Below the pieces are notes generated by a model. That model worked only from the letters and a program-made list of their open reading frames with translations. It made no database searches and was not told the DNA's origin. A stretch of 46,883 nucleotides of DNA from Gemmataceae bacterium (GTDB lineage: Bacteria; Planctomycetota; Planctomycetia; Gemmatales; Gemmataceae). The position numbers were made by a program, and so were the translations under genes. Location of the stretch: contig JAKEET010000020.1 in assembly GCA_022616435.1 (NCBI GenBank), positions 1 through 46,883 on the forward strand, written 5' to 3'. Of the stretch, positions 8,251 through 14,782 are shown piece after piece. Numbering within the stretch: position 1 is the first letter of the stretch; every line of letters starts with the position of its first letter.

Positions 8251-9105
8251 TTACCAAACGGGATCAAACACCTCGCCGCCATCGGCGGTAACCAAAGACC
8301 AAAAAGTCGTTTCCGAGACAGACGGCGGCAAGGTGCGAACGCTGCCGTCGATGAAGCAGGTCAACATGCCGCGCGACGAGGGCGCCTGAGCCAACGCGGG
8401 ATTGCAATCCGCAACAGCCGGCGCCACTTGGAAGGTCACCCCGGGCGAAGATGGGACCGTGTTGCCGCCTTGAGCGACCGGGTGCACGTCGCCCATCGCC
8501 TTGTCTGCGAATGTCGGCCGACGGATATCAAAGTATCCAGGCTTATTCAGCTGGAGCTTTGACCCCATCACCCAAGAAAAAATCGTGGTACCGCCGCAAC
8601 CGTAGGAATAGTGCTCCCCGAAGCCGATCGTGTTGGAAACGCCGTCCGTGATACTGTGCTGGACTACCCTTCGACGGTTGAAAACAGCCGCATTCGCGGC
8701 GTAACTGCCGCCGCTGTCCGGCCCGGTGGGATCCAACGGGCTGGAGAATGTGGGCACGACAAAGTCACCGCTTATGCCGCCACTGCCGAATTTCGCTTGA
8801 AATGCTCGATAAATGTTGTCCTGCTCAAGATACGGCAGCAGCGCGACAAAAAAGGAGTACTCAACATCACCGTTCGGAAGTGTGGCGAGTCCGATTCGCG
8901 GGAAATGACCGCGCGCGTTCGCGTAGCCATGCGTTGCAAGTCCGATCTGCCGTAGATTGTTCGCGCTCTGCGTATGGAGGGCGGCGGACTGCACTTTTTG
9001 CACGGCCGGGATCAAGAGGGCGATCAACACCGCCATGATCGCCAAGACCACTAGAAGCTCCAAGAGCGTTAGCGCGTGCCGACGGCTCGGTCGTTGCGGG
9101 CACAT
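8251..9105 (-). CDS. DUF1559 domain protein with prepilin-type N terminus
   Basis: 284 residues. The N terminus HALTLLELLVVLAIMAVLIA is a type IV pilin-like methylation segment: a short basic leader, a Leu-Glu pair where the mature protein has Glu5, then about 20 hydrophobic residues. The rest is the planctomycete DUF1559 domain with NLRQIGLATHGYANARGHFP near residue 48 and the C-terminal CFIDGSVRTLPPSVSE, the family's DG-containing end. The family is massively expanded in planctomycetes; it probably assembles into a type II secretion or pilus-like structure, but no member's function is firmly known to me. The gene follows the small exported protein at 9130-9552 with 24 bp between, so the two form a likely operon. 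Confidence 0.9.
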   Translation of the reverse strand: MCPQRPSRRHALTLLELLVVLAIMAVLIALLIPAVQKVQSAALHTQSANNLRQIGLATHGYANARGHFPRIGLATLPNGDVEYSFFVALLPYLEQDNIYRAFQAKFGSGGISGDFVVPTFSSPLDPTGPDSGGSYAANAAVFNRRRVVQHSITDGVSNTIGFGEHYSYGCGGTTIFSWVMGSKLQLNKPGYFDIRRPTFADKAMGDVHPVAQGGNTVPSSPGVTFQVAPAVADCNPALAQAPSSRGMLTCFIDGSVRTLPPSVSETTFWSLVTADGGEVFDPVW

Positions 9106-9129
9106 GAAGGCCTCCTTGCAGCAAACGAG

Positions 9130-9552
9130 TTACGGAAGCTTGAATCCCACTGCTTTCACGAATGGCGTCATCTTTCCACTCTTATTTATGTAAGTCATGT
9201 TGGCAACAGCAGCCCAGTTGCCTTCTATGCTGGCGTATCCGAAGTATTCGTAGCTCCCATCCTTCCAAGTTCCGTCTTCCTGCTTTTGTGGCTCCGTGAT
9301 GCTCACCCATGTGATAGGGTAAGTTACCTGGGAGTCCTCATGGAGCAGGTGTCCGTTCAGTCCGACGTACGATTCGCCCTTGTCTATTTTTAGGACGCCC
9401 TTGACGACGACCTTATATGTGCCCATCATCACCTTGTCTTTGCTGACAATCGTCAGGGTAACATCCGCAGCGCTGACCTCGCAAGGGAAAATGAGCAAAG
9501 CCAGAGCCGCGACCTGCAGGTCGCCAAGCGCAGCCTGCACCGCGAATCGCAT
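9130..9552 (-). CDS. Small exported protein upstream of the DUF1559 gene
   Basis: 140 residues. A hydrophobic stretch (VAALALLIFP, residues about 14-23) followed by CEVSAADV looks like a Sec signal peptide with cleavage near residue 29, although the N terminus is unusually short of basic residues. The mature part is about 110 residues and beta-rich (VTLTIVSKDKVMMGTYKVVV near the front; a WKDGSYEYFGYASIEGNW segment near the end). No family was recognised. It is the first gene of a probable two-gene operon with the DUF1559 protein 24 bp downstream, so a role at the cell surface beside it is plausible. The ATG at 9552 lacks a clear ribosome-binding site. Confidence 0.6.
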   Translation of the reverse strand: MRFAVQAALGDLQVAALALLIFPCEVSAADVTLTIVSKDKVMMGTYKVVVKGVLKIDKGESYVGLNGHLLHEDSQVTYPITWVSITEPQKQEDGTWKDGSYEYFGYASIEGNWAAVANMTYINKSGKMTPFVKAVGFKLP

Positions 9553-9621
9553 ATGGTGGACAAAGTGCTCGAGGTCGAGCCCGCCTCAACGGCACAATCA
9601 GCGGACTAGGCCGCGCCGCAA

Positions 9622-10134
9622 TCACTTCTTCTCGGTCTGCTTCTGCGGCACGACCATGACCTTGACCTTGGCCTCGATGTCGTAGCCGAGGTTCAGGTTC
9701 ACCTCGTACAGGGCGCATTCCTTGATGACGCCTTCGAGCTTCACCATGTCCTCTTCGACCTTAAGGTTCTTGCCCTTCAAGGAACGCGAGATTTCCGTGG
9801 CGCCGACCGAGCCGTACAGGTGGCCTTCTTCGTTGGCGTTGGCCTCGATGGTCAGGTGCGGCACCTTGTTGATCTGCTCGGCAAGGGCCTTCAGGTCGGC
9901 GATCTTGGCCTCGCGGGCCTGCTCGACGCGCCTCCGGTAAAGTTCGAGCAGCTTGAGGTTGTGCTGCGTCGGCAGCGTCGCCAGGCCGTTGGGAAGCAGG
10001 TAGTTGCGGCCATATCCCGCCTTGACCTCGACCACCTCGCCCTGCTTGCCCAGGTGCGGCACGTCTTCGGTCAGCACGAGCTGCATGCCGCCGTGCTTGC
10101 CCTTCAGAATCTGCTTGCGTTTGAGAGCCTTCAT
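9622..10134 (-). CDS. rplI: 50S ribosomal protein bL9
   Basis: 170 residues; the canonical bL9 is about 150. The N-terminal domain is clear: MQLVLTEDVPHLGKQGEVVE followed by VKAGYGRNYLLPNGLAT, then the long connecting helix (about residues 55-90) and the C-terminal domain with HLYGSVGATEIS. bL9 binds 23S rRNA at the base of the L1 stalk. A 16-residue basic extension (MKALKRKQILKGKHGG) precedes the usual start at Met17; it has AAGGTG upstream of the ATG at 10134, so I keep it. Met17 (10086) is the alternative. Last gene of the minus-strand rplY-pth-rpsF-ssb-rplI group; 121 bp and a tandem repeat separate it from ssb. Confidence 0.95.
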   Translation of the reverse strand: MKALKRKQILKGKHGGMQLVLTEDVPHLGKQGEVVEVKAGYGRNYLLPNGLATLPTQHNLKLLELYRRRVEQAREAKIADLKALAEQINKVPHLTIEANANEEGHLYGSVGATEISRSLKGKNLKVEEDMVKLEGVIKECALYEVNLNLGYDIEAKVKVMVVPQKQTEKK

Positions 10135-10210
10135 GAAACACCTTGTCTCGTAGGATAGATTTCCAATCTGTCCGTCAGGTTGCCGCCTTTCAAAACGGCG
10201 TCCCGGTTCG

Positions 10211-10250
10211 GGTTGGAAACCTAACCTAGTCAGGTTGGAAACCTAACCTA
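10211..10250 (-). repeat. Two direct copies of GGTTGGAAACCTAACCTA between ssb and rplI
   Basis: An 18-bp unit occurs at 10211-10228 and 10233-10250, identical, with a 22-bp period. Each unit contains GGTTGGAAACC, which can fold weakly. It lies in the ssb-rplI spacer. Confidence 0.75.
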
Positions 10251-10255
10251 CATGA

Positions 10256-10753
10256 TTAGAACGGGATGTCCCCTTCGCTGCGGTCGGCGGGGGGCGGCGG
10301 CAACTCCGGCTCGGAGGGAGGCGGTTCGAAGCCGACATCATCCCCGCCGGGAGGCGTGCTCGCGGCTTGGCGGCGCGGCCCGACACTGGAGCGCGGCCCG
10401 TCCGAGCGCGGCTCCAGGAATTGCAGGTCGTCGAGCACGATCTTGATTTTCTGGCGCTTCTGGCCGTCTTGCGAGGTCCACTGATCGAGCCGCAGGTGTC
10501 CCTCGATGAACGCCTGATGCCCCTTGCGCAAGTACTGCTCGACCAGATCGGCCTTCTTGCCGAACTCGCCGCGGTTGAACGTCTCCACGTCCAGGAAGAC
10601 CGGCTCGTCTTCCCATTGCCCTGTCTGCGGATTCTTGCGTTTGTTGTTGACCGCGAAGCCGAACTTGGCGACCTTGCCGCCGTTGGCAAACATGAACACC
10701 TCCGGATCGCGCGTCAAACGGCCGATCAACATCACCTTGTTCAGATTCGCCAT
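10256..10753 (-). CDS. ssb: Single-stranded DNA-binding protein SSB
   Basis: 165 residues. The OB fold covers residues 1 to about 112: NKVMLIGRLTRDPEVF at the start, FGFAVNNKRKN, then FLDVETFNRGEFGKKADLVEQYLRKG, and a strand with KIKIVLDDLQFLEPR. The C-terminal third is disordered, Gly/Pro/Arg-rich and then acidic, ending in GDIPF, the conserved tip through which SSB recruits repair and replication partners. It lies between rpsF and rplI, the usual bacterial order; the rpsR (bS18) gene often found here is absent. A dispersed repeat (10787-10816) sits just upstream, between ssb and rpsF. Confidence 0.95.
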   Translation of the reverse strand: MANLNKVMLIGRLTRDPEVFMFANGGKVAKFGFAVNNKRKNPQTGQWEDEPVFLDVETFNRGEFGKKADLVEQYLRKGHQAFIEGHLRLDQWTSQDGQKRQKIKIVLDDLQFLEPRSDGPRSSVGPRRQAASTPPGGDDVGFEPPPSEPELPPPPADRSEGDIPF

Positions 10754-10786
10754 GGCTCGACCTCCGGTGACTTGAGAATCCTCCGG

Positions 10787-10816
10787 GAGTGGGTTCCGAA
10801 GACTCCACCCACCCTA
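10787..10816 (-). repeat. Dispersed 30-bp palindromic repeat, copy 2
   Basis: The reverse complement matches 7704-7733 at 29 of 30 positions. It sits between rpsF and ssb, inside a likely operon, so it would be transcribed. It can form a GGGTGGG/CCCAC stem. Confidence 0.8.
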
Positions 10817-10840
10817 CCACTACCACTACCACGACACGTG

Positions 10841-11287
10841 TTATTCCTTGTCGCGCGGCGCGCGGGGGCGGCGCGGGCCTTCTTCCTCGGTTGCGGCCGG
10901 GGCAGCGCCGCCTTCGTCCGCGCCTTCCTCGTGGATGTTGTGCAAGGCCACGGCGTGCTCGCCCTTGGCGATCGACAGCATCGTCTCGACCAGCTTCGGG
11001 TCGATCTTCAAGATCAACTGTCGCATGATCATCTCAGTGAGCTTGCAATCGCTCTCGATGCCGGTAAGGCTCTTCCCCTCCGCCGAAAAATACGTGAGGT
11101 AGTACAGGCCCTTCTTCTGATTGCGAATCTGGTACGTCAAGCGCCGCTCGTCCCAAGGCCGGCTGACCAGCACTTCGGCGTTGTTGCGCTCGAAGATCGT
11201 CCGCAGTTGCTTGTCGGCATTGGCGACGTCGCCGGCGACCTTGCTTGTATCCAGCAGGAACATGCATTCGTACACGTTGGCGGGCAT
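10841..11287 (-). CDS. rpsF: 30S ribosomal protein bS6
   Basis: 148 residues. Visible bS6 pattern: ANVYECMFLLDTSKV at the N terminus, then VLVSRPWDERRLTYQIRNQ and KKGLYYLTYFSAEGKSLTGI, and MRQLILKIDPKLVETML. bS6 binds 16S rRNA in the small-subunit platform next to bS18. The C terminus carries a 25-30 residue low-complexity Glu/Ala/Arg/Pro tail (EEGADEGGAAPAATEEEG, ending RPRAPRDKE) that common bS6 proteins lack. The frame is open for 27 codons upstream, but the domain begins directly at the Met at 11287. No good Shine-Dalgarno site is seen. It follows pth by 80 bp in the same direction. Confidence 0.95.
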   Translation of the reverse strand: MPANVYECMFLLDTSKVAGDVANADKQLRTIFERNNAEVLVSRPWDERRLTYQIRNQKKGLYYLTYFSAEGKSLTGIESDCKLTEMIMRQLILKIDPKLVETMLSIAKGEHAVALHNIHEEGADEGGAAPAATEEEGPRRPRAPRDKE

Positions 11288-11367
11288 CGGAGGAGATATC
11301 CTTCGTTTCTTGGTCCGGACACTGAGTGACTCGAGCGAGGGCTGAACGGCAAGCCACACGCCACTCA

Positions 11368-11925
11368 TTACCCATTGTATTGATTCATGCAGGGCCCGAT
11401 GCCCTCACGAATCCACAGCATGACGCCTTGCACCGCGCGGCTCAAGGCGTCGGCAATCACCGGCTTCTCGGACGGCCGGAAGCGGCCCAGGACGAAATCG
11501 ATCGCCTCATCCTCCGGGGGGGCGTCCACGCCGATGCGGAGCCGGGCATAATCGGTCGTGCCCAGGTGGTTCTGGATGTCCCGCAGCCCGTTGTGTCCGC
11601 CGTGCGTTCCCTTCGTTCGGAACCGCAGCTTGCCCAGCGGCAGGTTGAAATCGTCGCATACCACCAGCACTTCCGTCAGCGGCAGTTGATAAAAATCGAC
11701 CGCCTGCCGCACCGCCCGGCCGCTCAGGTTCATGAAGGTCTCGGGCTTCTGCAACAGAACCTTCTCGACGCCGTCGTGCAGCTCGGCCACCTGCGAATCG
11801 AAGCGGCTTTGAAAGCCGCCCACGTCCGGCCCGGCCGCGAGCGCGTCGATTATCGCGAAGCCGACGTTGTGGCGCGTGCCATGGTAGCGCTTGCCGGGAT
11901 TGCCCAGGCCGACCACGAGTTTCAT
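11368..11925 (-). CDS. pth: Peptidyl-tRNA hydrolase
   Basis: 185 residues, typical for bacterial Pth. Known reaction: hydrolyses the ester bond of peptidyl-tRNAs dropped from the ribosome, recycling tRNA. Visible catalytic pattern: VVGLGNPGKRYHGTRHNVGF with the N-terminal Asn and catalytic His, QKPETFMNLSG, VVCDDFNLPLGKLRFR with the catalytic Asp, and GGHNGLRDIQNHLGT with the binding Asn; near the C terminus DFVLGRFRPSEKP. The Met at 11925 starts the domain exactly. The upstream rplY stop is only 5 bp away, so the two are probably translationally coupled. Confidence 0.96.
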   Translation of the reverse strand: MKLVVGLGNPGKRYHGTRHNVGFAIIDALAAGPDVGGFQSRFDSQVAELHDGVEKVLLQKPETFMNLSGRAVRQAVDFYQLPLTEVLVVCDDFNLPLGKLRFRTKGTHGGHNGLRDIQNHLGTTDYARLRIGVDAPPEDEAIDFVLGRFRPSEKPVIADALSRAVQGVMLWIREGIGPCMNQYNG

Positions 11926-11930
11926 GACCG

Positions 11931-12596
11931 TTACTTCTTCTTCTCGTCCGCTTCGTCCTCGCCTTCCTCGGCCTTCTGGCGGCCAATGACTTCCGGCTCG
12001 GCCTGCTCGGCGGTCGGCGCGGCGCCCGGAACGGCGACGGCTTCTTCCACGACCTTCGGAGCGCACTGGACGATGATCGCGTCGGGATCGTTCAGCACCT
12101 TCACTCCCTCGGGGAGCGTCAAACTGGCTACCTGGATCGCTTGATCGATCTGCAGCTCGGCGATGCTGACGCGGATCGACTCGGGGATGCTGATGGCCAG
12201 GCATTCGATTTTCAACGTGTGCAGCGGCTGGTTGAGCACGCCGCCGGCGACCACGCCGGGCGCCGTGCCGCGCAGCTCGACGCGCACGTCGACTTCGATG
12301 CGCTCATCCATCGACACCCGCGCGAAGTCAACGTGGAGAATGTCGTGGCCGAGCGGGTCCCACTGCACGTCGCGGATCAGGGCCTTCTCGCTCTTGTCGC
12401 CTTGTTGGACGTCGACCAGCCGCACGCCCTGGCGGACGGCCTTGTACAACTCGTCGCGCGACAAGGTCAGCGGCACGGTCGCTTCCTTGTGGCCGTACAG
12501 GACGGCGGGAATTTTTCCACCCTTGCGCAGGCGGCGCGCGTTGTGGGTGCCCTGTTCGTTGCGTTGCTGCGCGCTCAGGACAACTGCCTCGGCCAT
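11931..12596 (-). CDS. rplY: 50S ribosomal protein bL25 (Ctc type)
   Basis: 221 residues, the long CTC form. The N-terminal 5S-rRNA-binding domain is visible (RNEQGTHNARRLRKGGKIPA then VLYGHKEATVPL) and LIRDVQWDPLGHDILHVDF; the C-terminal beta domain follows (about 95-185), with an acidic and lysine-rich tail ending EDEADEKKK. bL25 binds 5S rRNA; Ctc forms are linked with general stress in Bacillus. The Met at 12596 has GGAGAG 6 nt upstream. First gene of the operon, preceded by a strong promoter (12675-12703) and a terminator-like hairpin in the leader (12611-12652), so expression may be set by attenuation. Confidence 0.95.
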   Translation of the reverse strand: MAEAVVLSAQQRNEQGTHNARRLRKGGKIPAVLYGHKEATVPLTLSRDELYKAVRQGVRLVDVQQGDKSEKALIRDVQWDPLGHDILHVDFARVSMDERIEVDVRVELRGTAPGVVAGGVLNQPLHTLKIECLAISIPESIRVSIAELQIDQAIQVASLTLPEGVKVLNDPDAIIVQCAPKVVEEAVAVPGAAPTAEQAEPEVIGRQKAEEGEDEADEKKK

Positions 12597-12610
12597 GGCG
12601 AACTCTCCGC

Positions 12611-12652
12611 ACAAAAAACAAAAAGGGAACACCGCTCATTGCCGGGTGTTCC
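12611..12652 (-). terminator. Intrinsic-terminator-like hairpin in the rplY leader (candidate attenuator)
   Basis: On the minus strand the inverted arms GGAACACC and GGTGTTCC (12645-12652 and 12626-12633) form a perfect 8-bp stem with an 11-nt loop. C then TTTTTGTTTTTT follows (12624-12611). The U tract ends about 8 nt before the rplY ribosome-binding site, and the best promoter is upstream of the hairpin, so it is in the rplY leader. It could also simply end tpiA read-through. Confidence 0.7.
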
Positions 12653-12674
12653 GTCAGTGTCCAACAGAAAGGGT

Positions 12675-12703
12675 ATTATGGCGACAACGCGACCGGGTGA
12701 CAA
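12675..12703 (-). promoter_or_regulatory. Sigma70-type promoter for the rplY operon
   Basis: On the minus strand TTGTCA (12703-12698) and CATAAT (12680-12675) are 17 bp apart, each matching 5 of 6 consensus bases. The expected transcription start near 12668 gives a leader of about 72 nt containing the hairpin at 12611-12652. Confidence 0.6.
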
Positions 12704-12736
12704 GGTGCGCCCGTCGGCGAAGCGGGCTCGCTTCGC

Positions 12737-13510
12737 CTACGGCAACGCCATCGCCCTCTTCGCCATCGCCACGATCGACAAGAAGTCGTCCGGCTTCAGG
12801 CTGGCGCCGCCGATCAGGCCGCCGTCGATATCAGGCTGGCGCACCAACTCTTCCGCCACTTGCGGCGTGGCGCTGCCGCCGTACAGGATTACCAGCTCCG
12901 CGGCCGCCGGCGGCCCGCACAGCGCGGCGACGCGATTGCGGATGAAGGCGTGGGCTGCTTGCGCCTGCGCGGCCGTCGCGCTGCGGCCGGTGCCGATCGC
13001 CCACACCGGCTCGTACGCAATCACCATGTTGCGCACGGTTTGCGACGTGATGCCGATCAGGCCGGCGGTGACTTGCTCGTCGAGCACCTGATTGGTCTTG
13101 TTGCCCTCGCGCTCCTCCAGTGTTTCACCGACGCAAAGGATGACCCTCAATCCGGCCGCAAGGGCGGCGTGCGTCTTCTTGTTGATGAAGCCGTCGCTTT
13201 CGCGGAGCTTGTGCCGGCGTTCGCTGTGGCCGAGGATGACATACTGGCAACCGGCATCGACCAGCATGTCCGGGCTGACCTCGCCGGTGAAGGCGCCCGA
13301 TTTCTCGTGGTAGCAGTTCTGCGCTCCGAGGGCGACCGGCGACCCCTGGATCGCCTGGCCGACGCGAAACAGGTACGGAAACGGCGGACAGACCGCGACC
13401 TGGACACTGGTGTCGCCGCCAAGTCCCTTCACGATCGCCGCGGCCAGCAGCTCGCCGCTGAGCGCGGTGGTGTTCATCTTCCAGTTGCCGGCGATGAATT
13501 TTTTGCGCAT
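12737..13510 (-). CDS. tpiA: Triose-phosphate isomerase
   Basis: 257 residues, a full TIM barrel. Known reaction: interconversion of dihydroxyacetone phosphate and glyceraldehyde 3-phosphate. Visible catalytic residues: Asn and Lys in AGNWKMN at residues 7-13, the electrophilic His in VILGHSERR near residue 93, and the catalytic Glu in VIAYEPVWAIGTGRSAT, followed by the phosphate-gripping loop; the C-terminal phosphate site ILYGGSATP and GGLIGGASLKPDDF is also present. The ATG at 13510 has GGGGAG about 8 nt upstream. It follows aroF in the same direction, with a palindromic repeat in the 81-bp spacer. Confidence 0.97.
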   Translation of the reverse strand: MRKKFIAGNWKMNTTALSGELLAAAIVKGLGGDTSVQVAVCPPFPYLFRVGQAIQGSPVALGAQNCYHEKSGAFTGEVSPDMLVDAGCQYVILGHSERRHKLRESDGFINKKTHAALAAGLRVILCVGETLEEREGNKTNQVLDEQVTAGLIGITSQTVRNMVIAYEPVWAIGTGRSATAAQAQAAHAFIRNRVAALCGPPAAAELVILYGGSATPQVAEELVRQPDIDGGLIGGASLKPDDFLSIVAMAKRAMALP

Positions 13511-13535
13511 GTCATCATCTCCCCGGGAGCAGCGT

Positions 13536-13589
13536 GCGGCTTGCCGCTTAGCGTTCGCGACCGCCGGCCAACGCTAAGCCGCAAGCGGC
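13536..13589. repeat. Palindromic repeat between aroF and tpiA
   Basis: Two 20-bp arms, 13536-13555 and 13570-13589, are inverted copies of GCGGCTTGCCGCTTAGCGTT with two mismatches. It is in the aroF-tpiA spacer and has no U tract, so it looks like a REP-type element. Confidence 0.7.
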
Positions 13590-13591
13590 AA

Positions 13592-14605
13592 TCAGAAGGT
13601 TTTCCCCATCACTTCAGCCAACCTGCGCATGCACTCCATCACCTCCGCGTACCGCGGCGGCAGAAGCGCCTGCGGCCCGTCCGACAGCGCCTTTTCCGGG
13701 CAACTGTGCACTTCGATATGGACCCCGTCCGCTCCGGCCGCGACGGCCGCGCACGCCATCGAGGGAATCAGATCCGGCCGCCCGGTCGCGTGGCTCGGAT
13801 CGACGATGATCGGCAAGTGACTCAGGCCCTTCACGTTGGGCACCGCGCTGAGGTCGAGCATGTTGCGGGTCGATTCCTCAAACGAGCGCACGCCGCGCTC
13901 GCAGAGGACGACGTGGGGATTCCCCTCCGAAAGGATGTACTCGGCCGACATCAGCAAGTCCTTCACGGTGGCGCTCATGCCGCGTTTGAGCAGCACCGGC
14001 TTGGTCGTCTGGCCCACTTCCTTGAGCAGGTCGAAGTTCTGCATGTTGCGGGCGCCGATCTGGAACATGTCGGCATAGCGCTCGACCAGCGGAATCTGTC
14101 GCGGGTCCATCACCTCGGTCACCACCGGCATGTCATGCTTGCGGCCGGTGTCCTGCAGGATCTTGAGCCCTTCCTCGCCCAGGCCCTGGAAGCTGTACGG
14201 ACTGGTGCGCGGCTTGAAGGCGCCGCCCCGGAGCAGGTTGGCCCCGGCGCGCTTGACGTGGCCGGCAATCTCGTCGAGAATCTCACGGTTCTCCACCGCG
14301 CACGGCCCCGCGATCATCGCCATCGAACCGCCGCCGATCCTCACCTTGCCAACCGCCACGACCGTGTCCTTCTTGTTGAAGTCGCGGCTGGCGAGCTTGT
14401 ACGGCTTCATGATCGGCAAGACTTGCTCGACGCCGGCGATCGCGGCCAGCGGCTCGGCCTGCAGCTGGCTTTCGTCGCCGATGACGCCGATGATCGTGCG
14501 ATGCTCGCCCTGGCTGAGGTGCGGTTTGAAGCCCAGCTCGCGGATGCGCTCGAGGACGTGGTCGATCTCCGCCTGCGTCGAATTGGGCCGAATAACGATG
14601 ATCAT
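13592..14605 (-). CDS. aroF: 3-deoxy-7-phosphoheptulonate (DAHP) synthase, AroF/KDPS-like type
   Basis: 337 residues. First step of the shikimate pathway: phosphoenolpyruvate + erythrose 4-phosphate to DAHP. An N-terminal ferredoxin-like regulatory domain (about residues 1-70, [20 protein letters not shown]) precedes the (beta/alpha)8 barrel. Barrel motifs: [68 protein letters not shown] and [11 protein letters not shown]. The domain layout matches type I-beta enzymes, whose N-terminal domain can mediate feedback control. The Met at 14605 begins the domain; the frame is open 9 more codons. pheA lies upstream in the same direction, separated by an inverted repeat, so the two may form an aromatic amino acid unit with a promoter before pheA. 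Confidence 0.95.
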   Translation of the reverse strand: MIIVIRPNSTQAEIDHVLERIRELGFKPHLSQGEHRTIIGVIGDESQLQAEPLAAIAGVEQVLPIMKPYKLASRDFNKKDTVVAVGKVRIGGGSMAMIAGPCAVENREILDEIAGHVKRAGANLLRGGAFKPRTSPYSFQGLGEEGLKILQDTGRKHDMPVVTEVMDPRQIPLVERYADMFQIGARNMQNFDLLKEVGQTTKPVLLKRGMSATVKDLLMSAEYILSEGNPHVVLCERGVRSFEESTRNMLDLSAVPNVKGLSHLPIIVDPSHATGRPDLIPSMACAAVAAGADGVHIEVHSCPEKALSDGPQALLPPRYAEVMECMRRLAEVMGKTF

Positions 14606-14626
14606 GATGCTTCTCAGAACGAAGTG

Positions 14627-14780
14627 AACCACAGAGACACAGAGGCACAGAGAAGGTGCAAACGAGCGCGACAGTCGATTCCAGTGTCTTGTTTCGTGCT
14701 TTCACTCTTTCGTGTTTTCGTGATTGGTCTTGTTGTCGTGATTGGTCTTGTTTTCTCCGTGTCTCTCTGCCTCTGTGGTT
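14627..14780. repeat. Inverted repeat of the accacagagacacagagg type between pheA and aroF
   Basis: Arms 14627-14654 and 14753-14780 are inverted copies (24 of 28 positions match) of an ACCACAGAGACACAGAGG-like sequence. The AT-richer centre contains two identical 16-bp direct copies of CGTGATTGGTCTTGTT (14719-14734 and 14737-14752). It fills nearly all of the 177-bp pheA-aroF spacer, and ends 2 bp from the pheA stop. Probably a dispersed miniature element. Confidence 0.75.
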
Positions 14781-14782
14781 CC

